Below are positions 8,915 to 18,385 of a stretch of DNA of 62,495 nucleotides, in pieces. The stretch lies in assembly GCF_000502835.1 (NCBI RefSeq), contig NZ_AYVL01000027.1, positions 3,322 to 65,816 of the forward strand. Direction: 5' to 3'. The DNA is from Mesorhizobium sp. LSJC280B00. Its GTDB lineage: Bacteria > Pseudomonadota > Alphaproteobacteria > Rhizobiales > Rhizobiaceae. Position 1 is the stretch's first letter, and every line of letters starts with the position of its first letter. The notes below the pieces were generated by a model that was not told the DNA's origin, ran no database searches, and was given only the letters and a program-made list of their open reading frames with translations. The position numbers were made by a program, and so were the translations under genes.

Positions 8915-9204
8915 CTGCCGATCGATTTGCTGCGCGAGCGTGGCGCATTCGTGCAGTCTTCCAGTCAACGGACGAACTTATGCAAATCCCTGCTCACACA
9001 TCTGAACTTGGCTCGCACTTTCCGACCGTTGAGACTCACAACAACTGCGACCCTTCGGAGCCCGCTGTCGGCTTATTTTACCCCATTCCCTACACGCGCC
9101 ATAGATAGGTCCATCCCAAAGCTGGCTCGATTGGCGGGCCGCGCCTCACGCCAGACGATCTATTAGGCTGCGCACGGCCTTCAGACCCACAAGGACGACA
9201 AAGG
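8915..9204. other. Non-coding spacer
   Basis: Nothing recognisable is seen in either strand between the repeat and the deacetylase-like fragment; short open frames here show no family signature and no ribosome binding site. Confidence 0.4.
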
Positions 9205-9321
9205 CGCTGCCGCAAGCTCGTCGCCGAAGGGCACGAGATCGGAAATTCAAGCGTGCATGCCGCCCACTGGCAACAAATGATGTGGTCGGACGTTTGGGCA
9301 CAAGCGGTGTCGGGCACCTGA
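9205..9321 (+). pseudogene. Fragment resembling a polysaccharide deacetylase
   Basis: An open stretch encodes RKLVAEGHEIGN followed by SSVHAAHWQQMMW and stops at 9321. LVAEGHEIGNHS is typical of NodB-type polysaccharide deacetylases, where it precedes the metal-binding histidines. Neither the start nor the catalytic remainder is present, so this is a short relic at most. The match rests on one motif. Confidence 0.35.
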
Positions 9322-9427
9322 AGGCGCACTAGCCAGGCGGAAAGTATTCCGAGGCCGGCGGACCTGAAGATTTCCCGCTTCTTAGCCGTCCAGGCGATTT
9401 GACACTGTATCGCCAAGGGAGAAGAAA

Positions 9428-10954
9428 ATGGCTGAAGGTCATTCCAAATTAGAAGGGCCGGATCTGGTCCAGGGCGTCGCGTTCGCCGATCTTCCCGATG
9501 GCGGCAAGTTCGTCGGCCATTGTGGCAACGAGCAGGTACTGCTGGTGCGCCGCGGGGCTGAGGTCTTCGCCATCGGGGCGGCATGTACACATTACGGTGG
9601 GCCGCTCGTCGACGGTCTTGTGGTGGGGGATACTGTCCGGTGTCCGTGGCATCACGCGTGCTTCGATTTGCGCACTGGCGAGGCCTTGCATGCCCCCGCC
9701 TTCAATCCAATCGCATGCTGGTCGGTGGAACTACGCGATGAACGGATATTTGTGGGCGAGAAGCGCAAGCGGACGGCACCGAAGCAGCGCGATAGAGGCT
9801 CCGGCCAGGTTCCCGAGAATATCGTCATTGTCGGCGGCGGCGCGGCCGGTTTCGCAGCGGCCGAAAAACTGCGGCGCGAACACTATCATGGCAGCATCGT
9901 CATGCTCAGCAACGACGAAGCGCCACCCGTTGATCGGCCCAATCTTTCCAAAGATTACCTCGCCGGCAAAGCACCGGAGGATTGGATCCCGCTCCGCCGG
10001 GAGAGCTTCTACTCAAAGAACGATATCGATCTGCATCTCAATGCGGACGTCGTCAGCATCGATGCACGTTCTGGCGAGGTTGTACTCGCTGATGGCGCCC
10101 GGACCCCCTATGACAGGCTGCTGCTTGCGACCGGAGCCGAACCGGTCCGCCTCACTATCCCCGGCGCCGACCAGCCACAGGTTCACACGCTGCGCTCGCT
10201 CGCAGATTGCAAGGCGATCATCGAGCGAGCCACGACTGCGCGCCGCGCCGTCGTGCTTGGCGCCAGTTTCATTGGCCTGGAAGTTGCCGCGGCCCTGCGC
10301 TTGCGCGACATCGAAGTTCATGTCGTGGCACCGGAGAGACGGCCCATGGAGCGGGTCCTTGGTCCGCAAATGGGCGACTTCATCCGCGCCCTCCATGAGC
10401 AGAATGGTGTCTTATTCCGTCTCGAAGATACCGCGAGCAGCATCGACGGCACCAACGTGAAACTAAGTAGTGGCAATACGTTGACGGCAGATTTCGTCGT
10501 CGTCGGCATCGGCGTGCGACCGCGGACTGGGCTTGCCGAGAAGGCAGGGCTGACCGTTGACGACGGGGTCGTCGTGAACGCGTTTCTGGAGACGAGCGCG
10601 CCAGGGATCTTCGCCGCCGGTGACATTGCGCGGTGGCCCGATCCTCACACTGGCGAGAACATTCGGGTCGAGCATTGGGTGGTAGCAGAGAGGCAGGGGC
10701 AAACCGCAGCACTCAACATACTCGGCCATCGCGAGAAATTCGTCGCCGTGCCGTTCTTTTGGAGCCAGCATTACGATATTCCCATCAACTATGTCGGTCA
10801 TGCCGGACAATGGGACGAGATCGCGGTCGATGGAGACATCATTGCCAAAGATTGCCTGCTGCGCTTCAAGCGCAAAGGGCGCACGCTGGCTGTCGCTTCG
10901 ATCTCCCGCGACATCGAAAGTCTAGAGACAGAGGTGGAAATGGAGCGCCAATGA
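9428..10954 (+). CDS. Rieske-domain FAD/NAD(P)-dependent ferredoxin reductase-like protein
   Basis: A 508-residue fusion of an N-terminal Rieske [2Fe-2S] domain (about 10-110) and a C-terminal FAD/NAD(P)H pyridine-nucleotide reductase. Rieske ligands are C53 and H55 (CTHYGG) and C72 and H75 (CPWHH). FAD binding is shown by IVIVGGGAAGFAAAEKL near residue 135, NAD(P) binding by VLGASFIGLEVAAAL near 280, and GIFAAGDIA near 395. The layout matches AIFM3-like and assimilatory ferredoxin reductases. ATG 9428 follows AAGGGAGAAGAAA. It is probably the electron supplier of an oxygenase not seen nearby, or a redox enzyme for whatever the adjacent transporter imports. Confidence 0.9.
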   Translation: MAEGHSKLEGPDLVQGVAFADLPDGGKFVGHCGNEQVLLVRRGAEVFAIGAACTHYGGPLVDGLVVGDTVRCPWHHACFDLRTGEALHAPAFNPIACWSVELRDERIFVGEKRKRTAPKQRDRGSGQVPENIVIVGGGAAGFAAAEKLRREHYHGSIVMLSNDEAPPVDRPNLSKDYLAGKAPEDWIPLRRESFYSKNDIDLHLNADVVSIDARSGEVVLADGARTPYDRLLLATGAEPVRLTIPGADQPQVHTLRSLADCKAIIERATTARRAVVLGASFIGLEVAAALRLRDIEVHVVAPERRPMERVLGPQMGDFIRALHEQNGVLFRLEDTASSIDGTNVKLSSGNTLTADFVVVGIGVRPRTGLAEKAGLTVDDGVVVNAFLETSAPGIFAAGDIARWPDPHTGENIRVEHWVVAERQGQTAALNILGHREKFVAVPFFWSQHYDIPINYVGHAGQWDEIAVDGDIIAKDCLLRFKRKGRTLAVASISRDIESLETEVEMERQ

Positions 10955-11477
10955 CCTAGCGAAGTGCAAGCTGTTATCCGCCTTCCGTGGCGATCAACAT
11001 CCAATTGCGCTTCCTCGAGGATATCACAGGCGAACGTCCACGCATCGATCACCTTAATGATCTCCTGGGGATCGCCAGCAACGATCGCATCATTGGGCCG
11101 AGCGTGTAACGCTGGCCAGGTCGGAAACGAAGCGAACAGCAATCTCAGCGGTATCATCTCCTTGAGAACGTTGACGACCCGTCGCTTCGCTCGTTCCGAT
11201 GGACGTCAGCCGCAGCATCTCCTCCCGACCCCGGCGTTCTGCAATCGCTCGCGACCTAATCCGCGCGCTGCGTTCGCTCGGCTTCGCCACCTCTTCCTCT
11301 CTACCTAGGCGGAAATCAGAGTCGCCGCCGCTCCGGGCGGGAGAGTCGCAAGAGACCCTGTTGGTCTCCTCGACGGCAAATCGACGTCGGCATAGCGCGA
11401 CGAGGGTGCGGGTGGTGGACAGTACGACAGCATCGGACGCTAAATCCGCAAGCGTTCCTTCGCACACCTTGCGCACG
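10955..11477. other. Non-coding spacer before the Liv-type operon
   Basis: No family is recognisable on either strand. A minus-strand frame around 10960-11157 contains DPQEIIKVIDAWTFACDILE, which looks protein-like but matches nothing I can name. The promoter elements for the following operon lie at the right end. Confidence 0.35.
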
Positions 11478-11509
11478 ATTGTATACGAAAATGAAGAATA
11501 ATGTTGACA
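11478..11509 (+). promoter_or_regulatory. Promoter region with candidate GntR site for the Liv-type operon
   Basis: ATTGTATACGAA (11478-11489) has the TTGTATACAA-like form common to operators of FCD-type GntR regulators, and one such regulator closes this gene block (17129-17836). TTGACA follows at 11504-11509, about 85 bp before the first gene; no good -10 box is obvious. Assignment to the local GntR protein is inference. Confidence 0.4.
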
Positions 11510-11594
11510 ATTTTCCAATCCAGGTTTCCCTTTAAGGCATCCGCGCAGCCGATGAGCAAAACACAAAGCGCGATAACCAGAAGGGGAATGCAGA

Positions 11595-12797
11595 ATGATC
11601 AACCGACGCGCGACTCTCAAATCGATGGCGCTTGGCGCCGTCTCGACCCTGGCCATCGCCGCCATGGGTATCCCGTCCGTGCAGGCCCAGAACAAGGAAC
11701 TGAAGATCGGATTCGTCGGTGTCACAAGCGGCTCCGCCGCCGCCTGGGGCACATCGAATGTGCGTTCAATGCAGACGCGTGCCGCCTGGCTCAACGAAAC
11801 CGGCGGCGTCAAGATCGGTGACAGCACCTACAACGTCAACATCGTTACCTTCGACGATCAGAAAGACCCAAAGCGCGCCATCGCCGGCATGGAGAAGATG
11901 GCTCAGGAGGGCATCCACTATGTGGTCGGCCCGAATGTCGATGACGGTGCCGCCGCCGTGCGTCCGGTCGCCGAGGCCAACGGCATCATTTATTTCCCGT
12001 ACGCTTTCCCGAAGGCGCTTTATCAGAAGCCTGCCTCGAATGCCGTGCTCGGCATGATCGCCAACTATCAATCGGGCCCGGCGATCTACAAATATCTCAA
12101 GGAAAAACAGGGGGTGAAGACGATCGCCTTCGTTGCCGCCAATGAATCGGATCCGCTGAGCCAGCGCGATGGTGGCGTCGAGGCAGCCAAGGCGTTGGGC
12201 CTCGAGATTGTCGCCCAGAACGACACCTATCAGAACGACACGCGCGACTTCACGCCGGTGCTCACGCCGATCGTTTCGCTGAAGCCCGACCTGCTGGTGC
12301 TATCCGGCGTCGCGCCCGCCAATGCGCCGCTGCTCATCCGCGCCGCCCGTGAGCTCGGTTTCGAGGGCCTGATCTCGACCGAAACGGCGCAGGACGCCAA
12401 GGTTCTGGAGGAGGGCGCTGGCGAGTACGCCAACGGCTTCATCTCCGTCGGTGGCGCCTCCACGCCGGAAATCGCCTCCGACACGATGAAGGAATTCGTC
12501 GACCGCTACACCAAGATGTTCGGCGAATACAATGACGAGTCCAATACCAAGGTCTATGCGCTCGAATACATCCTCGAAACGCTGAAGGCCAATCCGGCGG
12601 CAATCGACAATGTCGAGGAGTTCAAGAAGACCATCGACACCTTCTCGGCTCCCAACCCTTACCTGAAAGGCGACGCCAAGCTGAGCTATGTTGGGACGAC
12701 CTCTTTCGGCCAGAAGCGTCAGCTCGCGGTGCCGATGGTTGTCAATGAGTACAAGGACGGCGCCTTCCAGACCCTGTTCGTCGGCTCGGTTGATTAG
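11595..12797 (+). CDS. ABC transporter substrate-binding protein, branched-chain amino acid/amide type
   Basis: A 400-residue periplasmic binding protein of the Peripla_BP_6 (LivJ/UrtA/AmiC) type. The N-terminus has a twin-arginine-like start (NRRATLK), a hydrophobic core and a likely cleavage after VQA near residue 33. The mature part begins KELKIGFVGVTSG, as in this family. It starts a five-gene transporter operon with two LivHM-type permeases and two ATPases, and a hairpin after it probably sets its higher expression. The terminal racemase gene suggests an amide, hydantoin or allantoin-like substrate rather than leucine; that is inference. Confidence 0.9.
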   Translation: MINRRATLKSMALGAVSTLAIAAMGIPSVQAQNKELKIGFVGVTSGSAAAWGTSNVRSMQTRAAWLNETGGVKIGDSTYNVNIVTFDDQKDPKRAIAGMEKMAQEGIHYVVGPNVDDGAAAVRPVAEANGIIYFPYAFPKALYQKPASNAVLGMIANYQSGPAIYKYLKEKQGVKTIAFVAANESDPLSQRDGGVEAAKALGLEIVAQNDTYQNDTRDFTPVLTPIVSLKPDLLVLSGVAPANAPLLIRAARELGFEGLISTETAQDAKVLEEGAGEYANGFISVGGASTPEIASDTMKEFVDRYTKMFGEYNDESNTKVYALEYILETLKANPAAIDNVEEFKKTIDTFSAPNPYLKGDAKLSYVGTTSFGQKRQLAVPMVVNEYKDGAFQTLFVGSVD

Positions 12798-12834
12798 GGT
12801 TAGGTTCCTGCGGTTATTTCCTCCCGCGTTGCCG

Positions 12835-12860
12835 GGGGCCCGGAGCATGTTCCGGGTCCC
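12835..12860 (+). terminator. Intercistronic stem-loop after the binding protein gene
   Basis: A 10-bp stem (12835-12844 with 12851-12860, one G-T pair) and a 6-base loop lie between the binding-protein and permease genes. There is no T-run, so it more likely stabilises the upstream mRNA or dampens read-through than fully terminates. Confidence 0.5.
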
Positions 12861-12880
12861 TCGGAAGATCGAAGGCGTCA

Positions 12881-13747
12881 ATGGAACAGGTCATCGCCAA
12901 CGGATTCTACCTCGGTGCCCAATATGCACTGATCGCACTGGGGCTCACGCTTATCTTTGCCTTGATGAACGTGCTCAACTTCGCCCATGGGCAGATGTAT
13001 GTGCTGGGCGGGTTCATCACCTACACAATCTATGGACAACTCGGGCTGCCTTTTGTTGTGGCGCTGCTGGCGTCCGGCGTGACGCTCGCTGTCGTCGGCG
13101 CGCTGATGGAGAAATTCCTCTTCCGAACTGTCATCAGGCGAAGTCTACGCGAAGAAAGCACAATGCTGCTCGCGGCGGCAACGGCATTCTTTTTTGACGC
13201 GGTCATCCTGCTGTTGTTCGGTGAAAAACAGCGCGGTGTCCCCAAGATCGTCAAGGGCGTGTTCAACGAGGGCGGCATCATCATGCCCTATGACCGTATG
13301 GTCGTCGGCGTGCTCGCACTGGTCTTCATCGCGGCCTTTGTCCTCTACATGCAGTACAGCAGGGTCGGGCGAGCCATGCGGGCGCTGGCCCAGGATCGGG
13401 TCGCCGCCCAATTGATGGGCGTTCAGGTCGACCGCTATTCGATGATCGGCTTCGCCATGGGCGCCATGCTGGCGGGCATCGTCGGCGGTCTTTTGGTCAC
13501 CATCACTGGCGTCAATTCCGGCATCGGCGGGCCGATCTCGATCAAGGCCTTCATGATGGTGATGATCGGCGGCGCCGGCGTTGTCGGCGGTGCGATCGCC
13601 GGCGGCTTCATCCTTGGCATGATGGAGTCGGTCGGCCTCACCGTGCTGCGCCAATATGGCGACGTCACTTACCTCGTCATCTTCGCCGCGCTGATGGTGT
13701 TCCTGTCGATCCGCCCCAACGGGCTGATGGGCAAGCCGTGGGGTTGA
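12881..13747 (+). CDS. LivH-type ABC transporter permease
   Basis: A 288-residue inner-membrane permease with about eight hydrophobic segments. LivH-family marks include LNFAHGQMYVLGGF near residue 28 and the cytoplasmic EAA-like region SIKAFMMVMIGG near 215. It pairs with the LivM-type permease that follows 7 bp later to form the translocation channel of the branched-chain/amide-type transporter. Confidence 0.92.
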   Translation: MEQVIANGFYLGAQYALIALGLTLIFALMNVLNFAHGQMYVLGGFITYTIYGQLGLPFVVALLASGVTLAVVGALMEKFLFRTVIRRSLREESTMLLAAATAFFFDAVILLLFGEKQRGVPKIVKGVFNEGGIIMPYDRMVVGVLALVFIAAFVLYMQYSRVGRAMRALAQDRVAAQLMGVQVDRYSMIGFAMGAMLAGIVGGLLVTITGVNSGIGGPISIKAFMMVMIGGAGVVGGAIAGGFILGMMESVGLTVLRQYGDVTYLVIFAALMVFLSIRPNGLMGKPWG

Positions 13748-13754
13748 TGGTGCC

Positions 13755-14729
13755 ATGACGCGTAGCGTGAAAATCGCCCCGGTTGCCGCCTTTCTGGCGA
13801 TCGTCTTCATCGCCGTGCCGGTTCTGATCTCGGCCAGCGGCCGGATCGACCTCTATTACACGCTCACCTCGGTGGCGTTGCTTAGCATCGCCAGTGCCGG
13901 CGTGTGGCTCACTTTCTACATCGGCCGGATCAATATCGGCCAGGGCGCGTATGCGCTGATGGGTGGCTACGTCTCGGCCATACTTGTGGTGACCTATGGC
14001 TGGTCGTTCTGGCTGACGCTGCCGGTCGCCGGCCTGTTTTGCGCGGCCGCAAGCGTGCTTATCGGCCTGCCGATCCTGCGCCTGCGCGGCGTCTACTTCG
14101 CCATGGTGACGCTGGTGCTGACCGAGGTTGCGCGGCTTCTGGCGCTGGCGCTGCCGATCACCAACGGTGCCAAGGGCATGGTCAGCATCCCGCTGCCTGG
14201 GGCGCTCACGATTCTGGGCCTCACCATCATCCCGGATTTCGCCACGTTGCATAATTCTCGGCTGGCCTTCTACCTGCTGGCGGTCGCGCTTATGCTGGTC
14301 TGTTTCGCGGTGGTGTACCGGCTGGTTCATTCGCGCGTCGGCAAGCTCTGCCAGTCGCTCCAGCAGAACGAAGATCTGGCCTCGTCGATCGGCGTCAATA
14401 TCGCCTATCTGCGCGTCATAGCCTATGCCGTCTCGTCCTTCTTCGGCGGCGTCGCCGGTGCGATCTTCGCCGCCATCTCGCAGTCGATCTATCCGTCGAG
14501 CTTCACGGTCACCGACTCTGTCAACTTCATGCTGAACTGCTTCCTCGGCGGGCTCGGCTACGTATTCGGGCCGATGCTCGGCACGCTGGTGCTTTATTTC
14601 GGCTGGGACCTCCTGTTCCAGACTGGCCGGTTCCAGCTTCTGATCTACTCGACCTTGATGATCGTGCTGATGCTGTTTCTGCCCAATGGGCTGCTCAGCC
14701 TTGCGGCCACGACCCGGAAGAAGGGTTGA
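13755..14729 (+). CDS. LivM-type ABC transporter permease
   Basis: A 324-residue inner-membrane permease with eight to ten hydrophobic segments. Typical LivM motifs are NIGQGAYALMGGY near residue 60, LRLRGVYFAMVTL near 108 and the cytoplasmic-loop region NFMLNCFLGGLGYVFGP near 257. It sits between the LivH-type permease and the two ATPases with gaps of only a few bases, as one operon. Confidence 0.92.
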   Translation: MTRSVKIAPVAAFLAIVFIAVPVLISASGRIDLYYTLTSVALLSIASAGVWLTFYIGRINIGQGAYALMGGYVSAILVVTYGWSFWLTLPVAGLFCAAASVLIGLPILRLRGVYFAMVTLVLTEVARLLALALPITNGAKGMVSIPLPGALTILGLTIIPDFATLHNSRLAFYLLAVALMLVCFAVVYRLVHSRVGKLCQSLQQNEDLASSIGVNIAYLRVIAYAVSSFFGGVAGAIFAAISQSIYPSSFTVTDSVNFMLNCFLGGLGYVFGPMLGTLVLYFGWDLLFQTGRFQLLIYSTLMIVLMLFLPNGLLSLAATTRKKG

Positions 14730-14732
14730 GCC

Positions 14733-15512
14733 ATGGCCGATCTGCTTGAGGTCTCGGCTCTGACGAAACGCTTCGGCGGTCTCGTCGCGGTCAACAACAT
14801 CTCCTTTTCGGTGCGCGAGAAGGAGATTCTGTCGGTCATCGGTCCCAACGGCGCCGGCAAGTCGACGCTATTCAAGCTGATCTCGTCGTTCCTCAGGCCG
14901 ACATCGGGCGAAGTGCGCTTAAAGGGCGAGCGCATCTCCGATCTCGCGCCGCACATAGCCGCACGCAAAGGCGTCGTCCGGACGTTTCAGGAAACGACGA
15001 TCTTCAAAAACATGAGCGTGCGCGACAACGTCATCATCGCTCACCATCTGCGCTCCACCGCGAGCCTGCTTGGCTTCTTCCTCGGTACTGGCACGGCTAA
15101 GGCTGACGAGGCAGCCTTTGGCGCATCAGCCGACGAGATTCTGGCGTTGCTTGGCCTGTCGTCGCTCGCCGGCGAAATCGCCCGAAACTTGCCGCACGGT
15201 CACTTGCGGGCTCTCGGCATCGCCATCGGCCTCGCCACGAGCCCGTCGATCCTGCTGCTTGACGAGCCCTTCGCCGGGATGAACCACGACGAGACGATGA
15301 GAATGGTGGCGATGGTCAGACGGTTGCGCGAGCGCGGCCTCACCATCCTTCTCGTCGAGCACGACATGCCTGCCGTAATGAAGATTTCTGACCGCATCGT
15401 CGTCTTGAATTTCGGCCAGAAGATCGCCGAGGGAACGCCAGCGGAAATCCAGAACAATGACAAGGTGATCGAGGCTTATCTCGGCAGCGAAGACGAGGCC
15501 ATCGGGCTATGA
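14733..15512 (+). CDS. LivG-type ABC transporter ATPase
   Basis: A 259-residue cytoplasmic ATPase energising the Liv-type transporter. Walker A is GPNGAGKST (about 36-44), Walker B is ILLLDEPFAGMN (about 170) and the H-loop is LLVEHDM. The ABC signature is unusual: LPHGHLRALGIA replaces the familiar LSYGQQRRLEIA of LivG proteins. That still keeps a glycine in the right place, but activity may rely on the partner LivF-type ATPase for a normal signature. The last 4 bp overlap the next gene (ATGA). Confidence 0.92.
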   Translation: MADLLEVSALTKRFGGLVAVNNISFSVREKEILSVIGPNGAGKSTLFKLISSFLRPTSGEVRLKGERISDLAPHIAARKGVVRTFQETTIFKNMSVRDNVIIAHHLRSTASLLGFFLGTGTAKADEAAFGASADEILALLGLSSLAGEIARNLPHGHLRALGIAIGLATSPSILLLDEPFAGMNHDETMRMVAMVRRLRERGLTILLVEHDMPAVMKISDRIVVLNFGQKIAEGTPAEIQNNDKVIEAYLGSEDEAIGL

Positions 15513-16231
15513 ACCAGATCCTGAAATTTGCTGATGTCCAACTCTACTATGATCACGTCTACGCGCTGAAGGGCGTGTCGCTGGAAGTCAATGAGGGGGA
15601 GACCGTCGCGTTGGTCGGCGCCAATGGCGCCGGCAAGTCGTCGATCCTTCGCGCCATTACTGGGCTGCGCAAGATCAAGTCCGGCGAGATCCACTACAAT
15701 GGCCGGCGCATCGACGCCGCCGCCCCCGATGCGATCGTCAAGATGGGCATCGCCATGGTGCCGGAGGGACGCCGTGTCTTCCCTTACATGTCGGTCAAGG
15801 ACAATCTCCTTATGGGCGCCTTCACCCGATCCGACAAGGCCGAGATCGCAGGCTCGCTGGAAATGGTGCTTGGCCGCTTCCCCCGCCTCAAGGAGCGCTA
15901 TTCGCAAGCCGCCGGCACGATGAGCGGCGGCGAGCAGCAGATGCTGGTCATCGGCCGCGCGCTGATGGCCAAGCCGCGTCTGCTGCTGCTCGACGAGCCG
16001 TCGCTGGGCGTCGCGCCCAAGCTCGTCCAGGACCTTGCCCGCTCGATCGTGGCGATCAATCGCGACGAGAAAGTCAGCGTTCTGCTGGTCGAGCAGAACT
16101 CACGCATGGCGCTGCGCATTTCCCAGAGAGCCTATGCGCTGACTACCGGCAGCGTTGCGCTGAGTGGGAACTCCGCTGATTTGCTGACCGACGAACGGGT
16201 CAAGCATCTTTATCTCGGCGGCGAGATTTGA
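15509..16231 (+). CDS. LivF-type ABC transporter ATPase
   Basis: A 240-residue ATPase, partner of the LivG-type protein. Walker A GANGAGKSS (about 37-45), signature MSGGEQQMLVIGRAL (about 138) and Walker B LLLLDEPSLGVAP (about 158) are all intact. It begins inside the stop of the upstream gene (ATGA), showing translational coupling. Confidence 0.93.
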   Translation: MNQILKFADVQLYYDHVYALKGVSLEVNEGETVALVGANGAGKSSILRAITGLRKIKSGEIHYNGRRIDAAAPDAIVKMGIAMVPEGRRVFPYMSVKDNLLMGAFTRSDKAEIAGSLEMVLGRFPRLKERYSQAAGTMSGGEQQMLVIGRALMAKPRLLLLDEPSLGVAPKLVQDLARSIVAINRDEKVSVLLVEQNSRMALRISQRAYALTTGSVALSGNSADLLTDERVKHLYLGGEI

Positions 16232-16242
16232 GGCTGATCGGC

Positions 16243-17022
16243 ATGCGCATACTCGTCATCAATCCCAACACGACCGCATCGATGACCGCCAAGATCGGCA
16301 AGGTCGCGGCGAGCGTCGCTTCTGCCGGGACGGAAATCGTCTCGGTGAATCCCGGCGATGGTCCGCCGAGCATCGAAGGCTATTACGACGAAGTCTTCGC
16401 TATTCCGGGTATCGTCGCCGAAATGAGCAAGGCGGCCGCTATCGATGCCTATGTCATCGCATGTTTCGACGATACCGGGCTGGACGCGGCACGTTGCGCC
16501 GCCGAGGCCCCGGTCATCGGCATCGGCGAGGCCGCCTTCCACCTCGCTAGTCTCGTCGCCGGCAAGTTCAGCGTCGTGACGACGCTCGCCCGCTCCGTCC
16601 CCGCGATCGAGCACAACCTGGCGAAATACGGCCTCGCGTCGCGCTGCGCGAAAGTCAGGTCGTCGGAAGTTGCCGTGCTCGATCTCGAACTGCCGGGCTC
16701 GGACGCCAGGGCCAGAATCTCGGACGAGATCGCGCGCGCCATCAACGAGGACAGGGCGGAGGCGATCGTTCTTGGCTGCGCAGGCATGGCCGATCTGGCA
16801 AGCAGCCTATCGGAGGAACACGGCGTTCCCGTACTCGACGGTGTCGCCTGCGCGGTCACCTTGGCAGAGAGCCTTTTCAGAGTCGGTCTGAGGACATCGA
16901 AGATTGGTGGCTACGCTGCTCCCCGCGGCAAACGGTTTTCGGGCATCTATGAATCGCTGTCTCCGGCGGGCGCTGCGGCAGCTATACCGCCGACCCAGAA
17001 CGCGCCTGGCCCCACAAATTGA
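16243..17022 (+). CDS. Asp/Glu racemase-superfamily protein, hydantoin/allantoin racemase type
   Basis: A 259-residue cytoplasmic enzyme of the hydantoin racemase (HyuE/HpxA) group, which inverts the stereocentre of hydantoins or allantoin with two cysteines. Both are present: C74 in ACFDDTG and C179 in LGCAGM. The ATG at 16243 gives the canonical N-terminus MRILVINPNT; a TTG at 16228 overlapping the upstream stop is an alternative. As the last gene of the transporter operon it suggests that the imported compound is a racemisable amide such as allantoin or a hydantoin. No hydantoinase or allantoinase is seen in the window. Confidence 0.85.
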   Translation: MRILVINPNTTASMTAKIGKVAASVASAGTEIVSVNPGDGPPSIEGYYDEVFAIPGIVAEMSKAAAIDAYVIACFDDTGLDAARCAAEAPVIGIGEAAFHLASLVAGKFSVVTTLARSVPAIEHNLAKYGLASRCAKVRSSEVAVLDLELPGSDARARISDEIARAINEDRAEAIVLGCAGMADLASSLSEEHGVPVLDGVACAVTLAESLFRVGLRTSKIGGYAAPRGKRFSGIYESLSPAGAAAAIPPTQNAPGPTN

Positions 17023-17128
17023 GATACTATGTCCCGGGATTGACCGCCACGTAAGCGATACTAGATTGCATCGACCGTTGAGCTGTTTGGGATGAATCAG
17101 GCAGTATCGTGCCTGCGCGTTGAGAAGC

Positions 17129-17836
17129 ATGTTGACAGTGCTCAGAGAAGAAGACCGCGACGAAAAACCGGCAGCCCGCTGGTCGCCGATTTACTATGGT
17201 CTGAGAGATGCCATCGTCAGCCACCGTCTCGCCCCTGGCACCAAGCTGCCGGAAGATGAGCTGGCGTCGATCTATTCGGTGAGCCGAACCGTCATTCGTG
17301 CCGCCCTGCAAGCTCTGGCTCATGACCGGTTGGCGCGGCTGGAGCCAAACCGCGGCGCCTTCGTGGCCCAGCCATCGACGGTGGAAGCGCGAGAGGTATT
17401 CGAGGCACGAGCGCTGATTGAACCAAAGGTGGCTTGGCTTGCCGCGAAGGCAGCAGTGCCATCCGACATTGCGCAGTTGCGGCAGCATCTCGAGAGGGAG
17501 CATGAAGCACTTCACGCCGGCCGGGACAGTGAGGCGATCATGCTGTCGGCACGTTTCCACGTAGGCGTCGCCGAAATCGCTGCACATTCGGTGTTCACCA
17601 AATTCGTTCGCGACCTTGTCTCTCATTCTTCTCTCATCATCGCACTCTACTGGAAACGGCGCGACGCGACCTGTGAGAAACACGCCCATCACGCTCTGGT
17701 CGATGCAATCGAAGCAGGGCGTAGTTCCCAAGCGGCCGACCTGATGACCAGCCATCTGGTCGCCCTCCTGTCGGGGCTCGACCTCACAGACAAAATAGAA
17801 AAGTCAGACAACCTCTCGGATTTGCTTCGTCCGTAG
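17129..17836 (+). CDS. GntR-family regulator, FCD (FadR/VanR) subgroup
   Basis: A 235-residue regulator with an N-terminal winged helix (about 17-75; SVSRTVIRAALQAL is the recognition region) and an all-helical FCD ligand domain. Histidines that bind metal in this group are visible (RFHVGVAE, HHALVDAIEAG). ATG 17129 is chosen over an upstream TTG at 17120. It follows the transporter/racemase operon on the same strand and probably controls it, perhaps through ATTGTATACGAA at 11478. Confidence 0.9.
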   Translation: MLTVLREEDRDEKPAARWSPIYYGLRDAIVSHRLAPGTKLPEDELASIYSVSRTVIRAALQALAHDRLARLEPNRGAFVAQPSTVEAREVFEARALIEPKVAWLAAKAAVPSDIAQLRQHLEREHEALHAGRDSEAIMLSARFHVGVAEIAAHSVFTKFVRDLVSHSSLIIALYWKRRDATCEKHAHHALVDAIEAGRSSQAADLMTSHLVALLSGLDLTDKIEKSDNLSDLLRP

Positions 17837-18385
17837 AACAGGAGAGGACACAGCACTGCTGTACCCGAACAGCGCCAATTGCCGGCGCTGCCCGGATTAT
17901 GGTCTCACGAGTTTTCGGCGCTTGATGCAGTGGGAGTGACGCCCAAGGAAACGGATCGAAAGAAGCGGATTGGCAAGCGCGCTCCGCGCTAGCATAGTCC
18001 AGGCTCGTGAGATGGCGGTAGTTCAGGTCGCCGACCAAGTCCAGTGCCCAGATGTATTCCGCCCCCAATTGCTTCATTGACTAAGCTTGGGAAGAGGGCA
18101 CTTCAATGAAGGGAAAGGTTCGGTCCCTGCGCAGGCTTACCTCGATGTGACGCGATTACTCCAATTGAAGAGGCTAAATGACTGAAGTGGTGGACTTTTT
18201 TGCGGACAGAATGACCGAGAGTGAGCGGGCAGGATCGAAGCGGATCGTAGCGTAGGGAAACATCGGATGCCGGCGCGCAGCATCGTGTCATGGCGTAGAA
18301 AAGGCGGGGCTCGCCGTGCTGAACGAAACCGCGAACTTATGTGTTGCAGATTGCCCTCAAAGCTACGCCAGAGCCCTCCGTCAGG
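17837..18385. other. Spacer without a recognisable gene
   Basis: A minus-strand frame from about 18077 starts MKQLGAEYIWALDLVGDLNY and runs to about 17880. It has no identifiable family and ends in the GntR gene, so I do not call it a gene. The rest shows nothing on either strand. Confidence 0.35.

Noticed and set aside
11090..11827. Minus-strand frame of 245 codons before the Liv-type operon
   Set aside because: It runs into the antisense strand of the binding-protein signal peptide and carries no family motif.
17880..18077. Minus-strand frame starting MKQLGAEYIWALDL
   Set aside because: It looks protein-like at the start but matches no family and collapses into the 3' end of the GntR gene.
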